This document shows, piece after piece, positions 15,710 to 24,749 of a stretch of 64,000 bases of DNA; position 1 is the stretch's first letter, and every line of letters begins with the position of its first letter. The stretch lies in the NCBI GenBank assembly GCA_013201395.1, contig JABMJD010000007.1, positions 1-64,000 on the forward strand. Reading direction: 5' to 3'. The DNA is from Candidatus Syntrophopropionicum ammoniitolerans. Lineage in GTDB: Bacteria > Bacillota > Desulfotomaculia > Desulfotomaculales > Pelotomaculaceae. Under the pieces are notes generated by a model. That model searched no databases. It was not told the DNA's origin and saw only the letters and a list, made by a program, of their open reading frames with translations. The translations under genes and the position numbers were made by a program.

Positions 15710-17344
15710 ATGCCGATTACGGAAATTTTATCGCGCAATGCCAAGTTGTATGGTTCTGAACTATGTCTGACAGAAATCAACATGGATCTTCAGGAGAGGC
15801 ATAATGTCACTTGGATGGAGTATGAACTAATTGAAAACAACCCTGCTGGTGAATATCGCAGGGACATGACCTGGCAGGTTTTTGATGAAAAAGCGAACCG
15901 GCTGGCCAACCTGCTGCTCAAAAGGGGGGTCAAAAAGGGGGACAAGGTAGCCATCCTTTTAATGAACTGCCTGGAGTGGCTGCCAATTTATTTTGGCATC
16001 CTAAAAACCGGTGCGCTGGCAGTGCCGTTAAATTATCGCTATACGGCCGAGGAAATAAAATATTGCCTGGATTTATCTGATACCACCGCCTTGATTTTCG
16101 GGCCTGAATTTATTGGTAGAATTGAAGCCATTTATGATCAGATCCCCAATATTAGGATACTGTTGTTTGCTGGTGAAAACCGACCCTCCTTTGCCGAAAG
16201 TTACGATCGGATTACAGCCAATTGTAGCTCTGAAGCACCCCAGATAAGACTATCTGACGAGGATGACGCGGCAGTATATTTTTCCTCGGGGACTACCGGC
16301 TTTCCCAAGGCAATTTTGCATACACACGGCAGTTTGATGTCGGCTTGCCATACGGAAAAGGAACATCATGGCCAGAGGCGAGAAGATAATTTCTTGTGTA
16401 TTCCGCCGCTTTACCACACTGGTGCTAAAATGCACTGGTTCGGCAGCTTGCTATCGGCGAGTAAAGCAGTGTTGCTGCGCGGGGTGAGGCCGGAGTGGAT
16501 CCTTAAAACAGTCTCGGAAGAAAAGATCACTATTGTCTGGTTGCTGGTTCCCTGGGCCCAGGATATCCTCGATGCCATCGAAAGAGGAGATGTGCGGCTG
16601 GAGGATTATCAGCTTTCCCAGTGGCGGCTGATGCATATCGGTGCCCAGCCGGTACCGCCCAGTTTGATTCATCGCTGGAAAAAATATTTCCCCAACCATC
16701 TTTATGATACGAACTACGGCCTCAGTGAATCCATTGGTCCCGGGTGTGTCCATCTGGGGATAGAGAATATTCACAAGGTTGGTGCTATCGGCATTCCGGG
16801 TTATAATTGGGAAACCAAAATTGTCAATGGTAATGGGCAACTGGTAGACCAGGGCCAGGTGGGTGAGCTGGCTGTTAAGGGACCGGGCGTCATGAAATGC
16901 TACTACAATGATCCGGAGGCAACAGCAGCAGTGATTAAAGATCAATGGTTGTTTACCGGGGATATGGCCCGCATGGATGAAAACGGTTTTATTTATTTGG
17001 TAGACCGGAAGAAAGATGTGATTATCAGTGGCGGAGAGAATATATACCCGGTGCAGATAGAAGACTTTTTGCGTGAGCATGATGCTGTAAAGGATGCGGC
17101 AGTCATTGGGTTGTTGGATGAACGTGTGGGTGAAATAGCAGCGGCAATTATAGAGCTAAAGCCGGGTTACAATTGCAGCGAAGAAGAAATAAATACGTTT
17201 TGCGCTGCACTGCCCCGTTACAAGCGCCCGCGGAAGGTGATTTTTGATCAGGTGCCCCGCAATCCTACAGGCAAAATTGAAAAACCACGTCTCAGGGAAA
17301 AATACGGCGCAAAAAGCCTGGTGGCAGCGCAAGTTGAAGGTTAA
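15710..17344 (+). CDS. AMP-forming acyl-CoA synthetase / ligase
   Basis: 544 residues of the adenylate-forming family: activates a carboxylic acid with ATP and joins it to CoA. The P-loop YFSSGTTGFPKAILHTHGS (near 196), YGLSES, the adenylation motif FTGDMARMDENGFIYLVDRKKDVIISGGENIYP, and the C-terminal PRNPTGKIEKP lysine are intact. A GGGAGGAG ribosome site precedes the ATG. It stands alone between terminators. By resemblance it belongs to the medium/long-chain or aromatic acyl-CoA synthetases; the substrate cannot be assigned. It may feed fatty or aromatic acid oxidation in this anaerobe. Confidence 0.92.
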   Translation: MPITEILSRNAKLYGSELCLTEINMDLQERHNVTWMEYELIENNPAGEYRRDMTWQVFDEKANRLANLLLKRGVKKGDKVAILLMNCLEWLPIYFGILKTGALAVPLNYRYTAEEIKYCLDLSDTTALIFGPEFIGRIEAIYDQIPNIRILLFAGENRPSFAESYDRITANCSSEAPQIRLSDEDDAAVYFSSGTTGFPKAILHTHGSLMSACHTEKEHHGQRREDNFLCIPPLYHTGAKMHWFGSLLSASKAVLLRGVRPEWILKTVSEEKITIVWLLVPWAQDILDAIERGDVRLEDYQLSQWRLMHIGAQPVPPSLIHRWKKYFPNHLYDTNYGLSESIGPGCVHLGIENIHKVGAIGIPGYNWETKIVNGNGQLVDQGQVGELAVKGPGVMKCYYNDPEATAAVIKDQWLFTGDMARMDENGFIYLVDRKKDVIISGGENIYPVQIEDFLREHDAVKDAAVIGLLDERVGEIAAAIIELKPGYNCSEEEINTFCAALPRYKRPRKVIFDQVPRNPTGKIEKPRLREKYGAKSLVAAQVEG

Positions 17345-17361
17345 ATATAATTATGGTAATA

Positions 17362-17393
17362 AAAGATTCTTGCCGGTACCGGCAAGAATCTTT
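17362..17393 (+). terminator. Terminator of the acyl-CoA synthetase gene
   Basis: AAAGATTCTTGCCG and its exact complement CGGCAAGAATCTTT flank a 4-base loop. Only a weak T stretch (ATGTTTTTA) follows. Confidence 0.75.
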
Positions 17394-17623
17394 ATGTTTT
17401 TATTCTCTTTGAACCTGATTGAATAGCGGGGCGTCATATAGTATGAAAGGATTTTGGAAAATTGTTGATTTATTTTTGGTTTTTGTTCAAATTAGACACT
17501 CTGAAAAGAAAGCAGGCTTGTCCTGGTAAAATTTAATATATATACTAAAAACATAGGGTCTGGATCCACATTTGGTAAATTGTCCGATATTATTTGTTTT
17601 TTATTAATAACCAGGGAGGTGTT

Positions 17624-17652
17624 TTGCGCCCAGAACTAGGATTTTGTATACT
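17624..17652 (+). promoter_or_regulatory. Promoter of the stalk-domain protein gene
   Basis: TTGCGC (17624-17629), a 17-base spacer and TATACT (17647-17652), 40 bases before the chosen start. The rest of 17394-17623 shows no feature. Confidence 0.5.
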
Positions 17653-17692
17653 GGTTGATTAGCTAAAAAATGCTGTGAAGGAGATGGTGAGA

Positions 17693-18733
17693 ATGAAAAA
17701 AAGGGTTATTATTGTTTTATTGACAGCAGCCCTGACGCTATCATTTGCTGCAGTAGCAAATAGTACCACCGGTGCCAAGATGATTGAGGCTACATACCGG
17801 GGGATCATACTGATGACCAATGGTGATATGGTCACCCAGGAGCCGGATATGGGGGAACCATTTATTGTCACTGAAGAAGGTAGGACATATGTGCCCATTC
17901 GGATGGCGGCAGAAGCTTTGGGGTATAACGTGGAATGGGTAGACTGGCTCAATGCGGTGCAGATAACCGGGTCCGGCTCCTCATCGGAACTGGAGGCCCT
18001 AAAGGCGGAAAATGCCCGGTTGAAAGCCCAATTGAAGGACTACCAGGATAGGGAAAAGGAAATGGACTTCCGCGATCTTGAGGATGACCTGCTGTTCTAC
18101 TACAGCAAATTGCGGACTGTAGATATCGATGATATTGTGCTGGATGGCAAAAAAGACAACGTCGGTGTCCAGATCAAGGTGGATCTATATGACTTTGCCA
18201 GTAGGTGGAAAAGACTGGCTGATAGAGACATCCAGTATTGGCTTGAAGACCTGGTTGAAGATATCCAGTATGAATTATCCCGGGGTGCCAATGTCACCGG
18301 TAAAATAACGGATATTGACAGCAATGATGTTTTAGTTAAGTTTAGTAAGGACGGCAGCGGGGAACTGAAAATAACGTTTTATGATGATAGCTACCGGGGC
18401 AGTAACATAAACGTGGACGATGTTATATATGACATTAAAGGTAACGGCTATGATGTCAACCGTATCGACTTTACTGTGTCTGATATCACTTATGATAAAA
18501 ACGATGAGGAAATCTCAATAATACTGAGGGCGGATTACAATGCATCCAGTTACTGGCGAGATTCGGATTATCGCTACATAAGAGAGGATGTCATGGATAT
18601 TTGTGAGGACATTGCAGATATATTTACGGATAAGGGTTTTGATGTTGGAATTGTAGCTATTGACCTTAGAAACAGTAACAATAGCAGGCTGGAGAGCTAT
18701 GAATATAATGTGGCCCGGGGCCGGCTTTCTTGA
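17693..18733 (+). CDS. Secreted protein with copper-amine-oxidase-N-like (stalk) domain
   Basis: 346 residues. A signal peptide (KKRVIIVLLTAALTLSFAAVANS) is followed by a stalk-type domain (IMLTNGDMVTQEPD-like, TYVPIRMAAEALGYNVEWV, residues about 35-95) of the copper amine oxidase N-terminal family, common in exported clostridial proteins. A short coiled coil (SSELEALKAENARLKAQLKDYQDREKEM) leads to a 220-residue acidic domain with repeated I-D-I-D-strand patterns that I do not recognise. The start ATG 17693 lies nine bases after AAGGAG; GTG 17675 is the longer alternative. Its last codons and stop fall inside the first copy of a 130-bp tandem repeat, so the C-terminus ARGRLS is repeat-encoded. 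Confidence 0.85.
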   Translation: MKKRVIIVLLTAALTLSFAAVANSTTGAKMIEATYRGIILMTNGDMVTQEPDMGEPFIVTEEGRTYVPIRMAAEALGYNVEWVDWLNAVQITGSGSSSELEALKAENARLKAQLKDYQDREKEMDFRDLEDDLLFYYSKLRTVDIDDIVLDGKKDNVGVQIKVDLYDFASRWKRLADRDIQYWLEDLVEDIQYELSRGANVTGKITDIDSNDVLVKFSKDGSGELKITFYDDSYRGSNINVDDVIYDIKGNGYDVNRIDFTVSDITYDKNDEEISIILRADYNASSYWRDSDYRYIREDVMDICEDIADIFTDKGFDVGIVAIDLRNSNNSRLESYEYNVARGRLS

Positions 18734-19110
18734 CCATAATGGTGCCGGCTATAATGATGGACAGGCTGGTAAATGACCACAAAACAGGGTTTTGCCCGCT
18801 GAGCCTCAGGAAATAGGACAAATTGAAGCCCCGGCAATGTTAAGCCGGGGCCGGCTTTCTTGACCATAATGGTGCCGGCTATAATGATGGACAGGCTGGT
18901 AAATGACCACAAAACAGGGTTTTGCCCGCTGAGCCTCAGGAAATAGGACAAATTGAAGCCCCGGCAATGTTAAGCCGGGGCCGGCTTTCTTGACCATAAT
19001 GGTGCCGGCTATAATGATGGACAGGCTGGTAAATAACCACAAAACAGGGTTTTGCCCGCTGATCCTCAGGAAATAGCACAAATTGAAGCCCCGGCAATGT
19101 TAAGCCGGGG
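18721..19110. repeat. 130-bp tandem repeat, three copies
   Basis: Three adjacent units at 18721-18850, 18851-18980 and 18981-19110. Copies 1 and 2 are identical; copy 3 differs at three positions (AAATAACC for AAATGACC, GATCC for GAGCC, AGCACA for AGGACA). Each unit holds GCCGGC ... GCCGGC and the 5' arm of a GAAGCCCCGGC hairpin. The first unit contains the stop codon of the upstream gene. The period is not a multiple of three and no protein is evident. Confidence 0.95.
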
Positions 19111-19118
19111 CTTCAATT
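19081..19118. terminator. Bidirectional terminator at the end of the repeat array
   Basis: AATTGAAGCCCCGGC and GCCGGGGCTTCAATT form a perfect 15-bp stem with an 8-base loop. It separates the convergent stalk-protein and ablB genes. Only the last repeat has the full downstream arm. Confidence 0.8.
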
Positions 19119-19131
19119 ATAACCATGCATA

Positions 19132-20013
19132 TCACAGTATTTTTGACCACACATGCATATCCTCAAAATCCCCACTGATGTTGCAGTTGTTGATTAATAC
19201 CCCGTTAAAGCCATATCCCGCCCCGGCAAACACCTTATTCATTCCTATGGAACTACTGCGGGCGATAGTATAAAGACACCGATAGCCTTTATATTTCAAG
19301 CGGGATTCCATCTGGGCAAGTAGACAATTTGCCAAACCCTGTCCTCTCCACATGGGAAGCGTGGCAAAGTCCGTCATCTCCGCATTTTTTTCCAACTGAT
19401 TGAGCTCCATTGCAGATGCGGCCACCAATTTATTATTATGCCATGCCGTTATATAGCAGGTACCATTGTTCATCGTTTGCCTGATGTAATTAGGGTCAAA
19501 AACAGGAAAAGGGTAGGTGGGAAAAACCTTACTGAATAATCCAGCCAGGTGCGGGCAATGTTCCTTCTGTGCCCATTTTAGGCTTACCTCAGCCGGCAGA
19601 TCCCTTTTTGTGGCTTCTGATGTGCGATTATTAGTAATTATTTTTACAAGTGTGATGCCCTTACTATTGGAAGGGGTTTCTCTTCTGCTGCTTAAAAACC
19701 TGGCCAAAACCACAGCCCTTTCCTTTCCTTTATAAAATCCGGGGATTGATGCTTCCAGTTTCATACCAGCTGCCAAAAAGTTTTTTTCCCATTTAGGAAT
19801 AGACTTGAGCCATATTTTATCAAGACCTTGTGTCCGGGCTTTTTCCGTAAGAACCTGTATCATTTCTTCTGCACCCCGAACCCGAGACAAATTAAAGGTA
19901 TCCACAGTAAGCCGGCGGTTGAACGGTGATAAAAGAATGCGACAATTAAAATCCTTTCCGGCAATAGTTTCCCAGCAATCCTGACCCGGCATAATAAGGT
20001 CTCTTTTAATAGC
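19132..20013 (-). CDS. ablB: Beta-lysine N6-acetyltransferase
   Basis: A GNAT-family acetyltransferase of about 293 residues. It acetylates beta-lysine to N6-acetyl-beta-lysine, a compatible solute first known from methanogens. The C-terminal GNAT core shows AASAMELNQLEKNAEMTDFATLPMWRGQGLANCLLAQME, with the acetyl-CoA loop at RGQGLA. It overlaps the end of ablA by eight bases, the standard ablAB arrangement, and that context fixes its function. I place the start at ATG 20013; a GTG at 20031 is an alternative without a ribosome site. Confidence 0.92.
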   Translation of the reverse strand, partial: AIKRDLIMPGQDCWETIAGKDFNCRILLSPFNRRLTVDTFNLSRVRGAEEMIQVLTEKARTQGLDKIWLKSIPKWEKNFLAAGMKLEASIPGFYKGKERAVVLARFLSSRRETPSNSKGITLVKIITNNRTSEATKRDLPAEVSLKWAQKEHCPHLAGLFSKVFPTYPFPVFDPNYIRQTMNNGTCYITAWHNNKLVAASAMELNQLEKNAEMTDFATLPMWRGQGLANCLLAQMESRLKYKGYRCLYTIARSSSIGMNKVFAGAGYGFNGVLINNCNISGDFEDMHVWSKIL

Positions 20014-21289
20014 CATGAGCCTTACTTTCACGCACAGTATAGCGAGCCTTACGGAGGTTCCCTTCCGGTACCAGACTGATTACTTGTTTTTGGGGATCAA
20101 AAAGCTCTTCCAGGCCGACAGATTCATGCCTTATATTGTGGTCCTTACATATCGCGCAAGCCGGCGGACAAACAAAATCAGCGTTTTTAGGCTCGTCATA
20201 AACGCAGATGACACCTTCGTAATTTCGTAATACTGTTTTTGTATTAGTCATGGATAACTGGTAATTAGGCAACACCGGGATTTTACCTCCACCACCCGGT
20301 GCATCCACAACATAAGTGGGGACGCAGAAGCCGGACGTGTGGCCGATTAGGGATTCCATAATTTCTATCCCTTTAGCCACGGGAGTACGGAAATGTTCAA
20401 TGCCGCGGGATAAATCACATTGGTAAAGATAATAGGGACGTACACGACTTTTTACCAGAAGATGCACCAATTTTTTTATAATCATTGGACAGTCGTTGAT
20501 GCCCCTTAATAAAACTGTTTGGTTGCCCAGGGGAATTCCGGCATCAGCCAGTCTAGCCAACGCTCTGATGGAATCCGGGGTAAATTCCCGTGGGTGATTA
20601 AAGTGGGTGTTAATCCATACCGGATGATACCTTTTAATCATTCTTGCCAGTTCCGGTGTTATACGCTGGGGCATTACAACCGGGACACGTGTTCCAATGC
20701 GAATTACCTGAACATGAGGTATTTCTCTTACCTTGCGCAGGATCCGTTCCAAACAGGCGTTGGGAAGGATCAAGGGATCTCCTCCCGATAGTAGGACATC
20801 GCGGATTTCGGGGTGCTTTTTAATATAATCAATACCCTGGTTGATATCCCTGTCCATAATAGATGTGTTGTTGTCACCTACCTTGCGTTTGCGGGTACAA
20901 TGGCGGCAGTACATGGAACATTCATTGGTCACCAGCAGCAAGACCCGATCGGGATAGCGGTGGGTAAGTCCGGGTACCGGGGAATCTGAATCTTCGTTTA
21001 ATGGATCATCCATATCACTTTGTCCTTCAATCAACTCCCGATAATCTGGGATACACTGCAGACGAATTGGGCATTGAGGATCTGCCTTGTTGATTAATGA
21101 GGCGTAATAGGGGGTAATGGCCATGGGAAAAACATCACTGGCCATGTGTATATTTTGTTTTTCATCTGCGGTTAAATTAACATATTCGTATAGTTCATCC
21201 ACCGACTGGATCCTATTTCGCAATTGCCATCTCCAATCTAACCAGCCCTCATGTTTTTTAGCGTTAACAGATAAGAATTGTGCGCTCAC
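20006..21289 (-). CDS. ablA: Lysine 2,3-aminomutase
   Basis: Radical SAM, PLP-dependent enzyme converting L-lysine to beta-lysine. 427 residues, full length. The radical SAM cluster cysteines are 124, 128 and 131 (CSMYCRHC), followed by DVLLSGGDPL and a PLP lysine region in GGGGKIPVLPNY. A C-terminal Cys cluster (CPPACAIC) binds zinc in relatives. Start GTG 21289 with GGAGG eight bases upstream. Together with ablB it makes an osmolyte. A riboswitch-like leader lies directly upstream, which ties expression to osmotic signalling. Confidence 0.96.
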   Translation of the reverse strand: MSAQFLSVNAKKHEGWLDWRWQLRNRIQSVDELYEYVNLTADEKQNIHMASDVFPMAITPYYASLINKADPQCPIRLQCIPDYRELIEGQSDMDDPLNEDSDSPVPGLTHRYPDRVLLLVTNECSMYCRHCTRKRKVGDNNTSIMDRDINQGIDYIKKHPEIRDVLLSGGDPLILPNACLERILRKVREIPHVQVIRIGTRVPVVMPQRITPELARMIKRYHPVWINTHFNHPREFTPDSIRALARLADAGIPLGNQTVLLRGINDCPMIIKKLVHLLVKSRVRPYYLYQCDLSRGIEHFRTPVAKGIEIMESLIGHTSGFCVPTYVVDAPGGGGKIPVLPNYQLSMTNTKTVLRNYEGVICVYDEPKNADFVCPPACAICKDHNIRHESVGLEELFDPQKQVISLVPEGNLRKARYTVRESKAHGY

Positions 21290-21364
21290 CTAGACAACCT
21301 CCAATTTCTTTTTGGAATAACCAATTGTGTTAATATTGCTGATTTTGAATAAAGAGGAAGAATG

Positions 21365-21395
21365 GCAAAAAATAAACGGCCGGAAGGATCCGGCC
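21365..21395 (-). terminator. Expression-platform terminator of the ablAB riboswitch
   Basis: On the minus strand GGCCGGA and TCCGGCC form a stem followed by GTTTATTTTTTG. It sits between the riboswitch core and the ablA ribosome site, as expected for a transcription-terminating switch. Confidence 0.75.
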
Positions 21396-21610
21396 ATTAC
21401 ATAGAAGCCCAATTCTTCTCTTGTACGCCTACGAGGTTAGCTGACGGATTCGGGCTAGAGATAGCCCTACGAACTCGTTGTCTATCGCCGGACGTAAAAC
21501 TGGCCAGGGATTCGACATGTGGAGCCGTCCTGTAAAATAACTACTACCTGCTCTACAATGGTTGACATTGAGTCGATTCACCCCGAAAAATAAATGGGTC
21601 CCCCGTTTCT
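21395..21610 (-). promoter_or_regulatory. ydaO/yuaA-type (c-di-AMP) riboswitch
   Basis: On the minus strand the leader contains CCGAATCCGTCAGCTAAC followed by CTCGTAGGCG (around 21455-21427), the hallmark 3' block of the ydaO class, and a second GTCGAATCCCTGGCC block (about 21517-21503), matching its pseudo-symmetric layout. It lies between a strong promoter and ablA and ends in a terminator hairpin. In known members c-di-AMP binding turns expression off; these RNAs mostly control osmolyte, K+ and wall genes. Exact boundaries are approximate. Confidence 0.85.
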
Positions 21611-21667
21611 TAATATAAGAATTAGGCGTTGAAAATATAAGTTATTGTTATAAATTACCTGCAACTT

Positions 21668-21696
21668 ATTATATCATATGGAGTTGTCGGCTGCAA
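21668..21696 (-). promoter_or_regulatory. Promoter of the ablAB transcript
   Basis: Minus-strand TTGCAG (21696-21691), a 17-base spacer and a perfect TATAAT (21673-21668). Transcription would begin near 21661 and enter the riboswitch. Confidence 0.7.
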
Positions 21697-21913
21697 TGCA
21701 GCAATATTAGTGTCATAGCTTATTAAACAGTCTCTGCAGGGATTTTAGGGGGGCTACCTTTTTATGTTCATTTAATCCTGTTTTATCCTCTAAATATTAG
21801 AGAAATGCTCCGGATACAATATGACTTCAGGTGAAACAAAAGGTTTTTATGGTATAATAACCGGCGATGTTATGTGTGTGAGGTGAACAGTAATAATAAA
21901 GGATCAGCTGGAA

Positions 21914-23059
21914 ATGTTTTTAGCAGGAGTCAAGATGTGGTTTGCTCCAGAACATCTGCAAAATCTATTGAGCGACCTAATCCTATCCTTGCTGGTATTG
22001 ATTGCAACCCACATACTGATTAGGATTCTATCCTGCATTATAGGCCGGTTGCTTCGAGATAGTAGGGCTGAAGGTGATGAACAACCTGTAGAAAAAAGGA
22101 TAATTACCGAGGGCTTTATTCGCTCAGCACGTATTTTGCTGCAGACACTTTTGTTTTACGGCGGCTATTTTATTGCGGCCATTATTGTTCTGGATATTTT
22201 TGATTTTAGAATCATTTCCGCTGTTCAGTTAAAGCTATTTGGGATCAAGGCCATACAGATTATCGGTGTGGCAGCCGGGGCGAAACTGATTATAAATCTG
22301 GCACAATTGATTGTAAGGCAGTTTTTTGACAGGCATAAACAGGAAAACAAAGCTGCTATTTTCATAGAAATTCACCGTACAGAGACCCTGAAGAATTTGT
22401 TGCTCAGTGTTATTACCTATGTAGTCTTTTTTATTGCCTTCATCATGATCCTGCAAATATTCAATGTTAATACCAGTGCCATCCTGGCTAGTGCCGGCAT
22501 TCTGGGCCTGGCGGTAGGGTTTGGGGCCCAAAACCTGGTCAAGGATGTAATAAGCGGCTTTTTTATCCTGTTTGAAAAGCAGTTTGATGTTGGTGATTAT
22601 GTGGTAATTGATCAGATAGAAGGTACGGTAGAAGAAATTGGCCTGCGCACCTGTAAAATACGCCACTGGACGGGTCAGCTAAGCATTATACCCAACGGGG
22701 AAATCACCCGGGTGACTAATTATAGTCGGGGACCGATGTTGGCCGTGGTAATGGTTGGTATTGCTTATGAAGAGGACATTGATCAGGCCATGAAGGTTTT
22801 GCGGCAGGAGTGTGAAGTCGCTTTTGAGGAAGTAGAGGCAATTGTGGACATGCCCCAGGTACAGGGTGTAACAGAGGTAGATGATGCCTCTGTGAACATC
22901 CGTGTGGTAGCGTTTTCTTCCCCTCCCGGGGCCTACTGGAGCGTGGAGAGGGAGCTGCGCAGGCGCTTCAAGAAGGCTTTGGATTTGGCCGGCATCCAGG
23001 CGCCTTATCCCAGAAGGGTGTTGTACCAGCATTACGGAGAAAATGCTAAAGGAGAATAA
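21914..23059 (+). CDS. Mechanosensitive ion channel, MscS family
   Basis: 381 residues with about five hydrophobic segments in the first 220 residues. The pore helix ASAGILGLAVGFGAQNLVKDVISGFFILFEKQFDVGDYVVI matches the MscS signature, followed by the beta domain (GTVEEIGLRTCKIR, IPNGEITRVTNYSR) and the C-terminal cage. It opens under membrane tension to release solutes during hypo-osmotic shock. A TATAAT lies at 21853. The ATG at 21914 has only a weak ribosome site, so the start is uncertain. It is divergent from ablAB, so genes for making and releasing solutes share one intergenic region. Confidence 0.93.
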   Translation: MFLAGVKMWFAPEHLQNLLSDLILSLLVLIATHILIRILSCIIGRLLRDSRAEGDEQPVEKRIITEGFIRSARILLQTLLFYGGYFIAAIIVLDIFDFRIISAVQLKLFGIKAIQIIGVAAGAKLIINLAQLIVRQFFDRHKQENKAAIFIEIHRTETLKNLLLSVITYVVFFIAFIMILQIFNVNTSAILASAGILGLAVGFGAQNLVKDVISGFFILFEKQFDVGDYVVIDQIEGTVEEIGLRTCKIRHWTGQLSIIPNGEITRVTNYSRGPMLAVVMVGIAYEEDIDQAMKVLRQECEVAFEEVEAIVDMPQVQGVTEVDDASVNIRVVAFSSPPGAYWSVERELRRRFKKALDLAGIQAPYPRRVLYQHYGENAKGE

Positions 23060-23084
23060 TTATCTTATTTTAAAAAAATAAATA

Positions 23085-23121
23085 AAAAAGAGCCGAAGTG
23101 GTGTTCTCCGGCTCTTTTTTG
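23085..23121. terminator. Bidirectional terminator between mscS and hcp
   Basis: AAAAAAGAGCCG and CGGCTCTTTTTT flank a 12-base loop; T runs exist on both strands. Confidence 0.88.
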
Positions 23122-23127
23122 GGGGAC

Positions 23128-24681
23128 CTACCCAAGAATGGCTTTTAAATCAGCTTCTGGTGTACTAATCGGCTTGATATCGAATTTTTCCACCAGGACA
23201 TTTAGAACATTGGGAGAAATGAACGCGGGCAGGGTGGGGCCCAGGTAGATGTTCTTAATACCCAACGACAGCAGGGTTAGCAGGATACACACTGCCTTCT
23301 GTTCATACCAGGAAAGGACCAGTGTAAGAGGTAGTTCATTTACTTCACATTCAAAGGCATCTGCCAGGGACAACGCTACCTGAATAGCGGAATAGGCATC
23401 ATTGCACTGGCCCATGTCCATAATGCGCGGTAGACCACCAATTTCGCCAATATCCAAATCATTAAAACGGTATTTACCGCAGCCTAGAGTAAGGATCACC
23501 GTATCCTGTGGTGCATCCTGTACAATTTTTGTATAATAATTTCTTCCCGCCCTGGCGCCGTCACAACCGCCCACCAATAGGAAGTGTTTGATTGCTCCGG
23601 CCTTGACCGCCTCAATAACTTTATCGGCTACACCCAGGACAGCACCACGAGCGAAACCGGTCATTACCTCCGAGCCGCCGTTGATACCGGTTATTTTTTT
23701 GTCTTCTGCCCAGCCACCAAGGGTTAAGGCCATGTTAATTACAGGTGTAAAGTCCTTTACCCCATTATTCCCTTCGATATGTTTAAGGTTGGGATAACCA
23801 ACGGCGTCGGTGGTAAAAATTTTATCCGCATAAGAGGCACGAGGTGGCACCAGGCAGTTAGTTGTATATAGAATAGGTGCCGGGATGCCGTCAAATTCCC
23901 TTTGCTGGTTGTGCCAGGCGGTACCGAAGTTACCTTTTAAATGCTGGTATTTTTTGAGTTCCGGGTACCCATGGGCAGGTAACATTTCGCCGTGGGTGTA
24001 AATATTTATTCCTTTTCCTTCTGTTTGTTCCAGCAACTGTTTCAAGTCATATAGGTCATGGCCGGTAATAACAATAAAGGGTCCTTTTTCAATAGTCATC
24101 GGGACCTTGACTGGCACCGGCTGACCATAAGCGGCGGTATTGGCTTCGTCAAGCAGGGCCATACATTTGAGATTGACCTGACCAAAGTCCATGTTCAGAT
24201 CGAGCCATTCCTCTATCGTATGTTCCTCACCTATGGCGCGCATACCCTTGTAGAGCCATCCTGTTACTTCCTCGCTGGTTTTTCCCAACAAGAGGGCATG
24301 CCAGGCATAAGCAGCTGTGCCGCGCAGGCCGAAAAGCAGGGTGGAACGCAGGGAAACTACATCGGCATCACCCTGCCATAGGGATGCCGGATCAAGATCG
24401 GCTGCACCTCCAAGTTTTTCTTTTTCAGTTTGTATGGCGTTTTTTAATTCATCAAGACGGTCTCCATCAAAATTAACGTTAGTGATTGTAGCAAATAGCC
24501 CCTTCATCATCAACGCATCTGCTTCCCCGTCAGGGGTTTTGCCCTCGGCGGCACGGGCCAAGCCGACCATAGCGCAGGTTAGTTCGTCTTGCTTATCGGC
24601 GATGTCCGGCTTTTTGCCGCATACACCTACCTTGGTGCAGCCTTTTCCTCCCGCAGTTTGTTCACATTGAAAACAAAACAT
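23128..24681 (-). CDS. hcp: Hydroxylamine reductase / hybrid-cluster protein
   Basis: 517 residues, full length. The N-terminal CFQCEQTAGGKGCTKVGVCG gives the cysteines for the first Fe-S cluster. Later cysteines (TNCLVPP, LVGGCDGA, LTLGCGKYRFN) and the conserved GEMLPAHGYPELK supply the hybrid Fe-S-O cluster ligands. Hcp acts as NO or hydroxylamine reductase in the anaerobic cytoplasm and protects from nitrosative stress. It lies 68 bp after the ferredoxin-type gene on the same strand. A Crp/Fnr regulator is encoded divergently from the pair. Confidence 0.96.
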   Translation of the reverse strand: MFCFQCEQTAGGKGCTKVGVCGKKPDIADKQDELTCAMVGLARAAEGKTPDGEADALMMKGLFATITNVNFDGDRLDELKNAIQTEKEKLGGAADLDPASLWQGDADVVSLRSTLLFGLRGTAAYAWHALLLGKTSEEVTGWLYKGMRAIGEEHTIEEWLDLNMDFGQVNLKCMALLDEANTAAYGQPVPVKVPMTIEKGPFIVITGHDLYDLKQLLEQTEGKGINIYTHGEMLPAHGYPELKKYQHLKGNFGTAWHNQQREFDGIPAPILYTTNCLVPPRASYADKIFTTDAVGYPNLKHIEGNNGVKDFTPVINMALTLGGWAEDKKITGINGGSEVMTGFARGAVLGVADKVIEAVKAGAIKHFLLVGGCDGARAGRNYYTKIVQDAPQDTVILTLGCGKYRFNDLDIGEIGGLPRIMDMGQCNDAYSAIQVALSLADAFECEVNELPLTLVLSWYEQKAVCILLTLLSLGIKNIYLGPTLPAFISPNVLNVLVEKFDIKPISTPEADLKAILG

Positions 24682-24749
24682 TTTGATTCCTCCTTATTGT
24701 ATCTTTAACCAATTTTGGTTTGTTCGTAATCAGGCGGTAGTTGTCACGT

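Noticed and set aside
18697..19081. Two overlapping minus-strand ORFs with similar sequence
   Set aside because: Both are readings of the 130-bp repeat; the period is not a multiple of three and there are no start signals.
18721..19110. Possible CRISPR array
   Set aside because: Units are 130 bp, directly adjacent, without unique spacers; no cas genes nearby.
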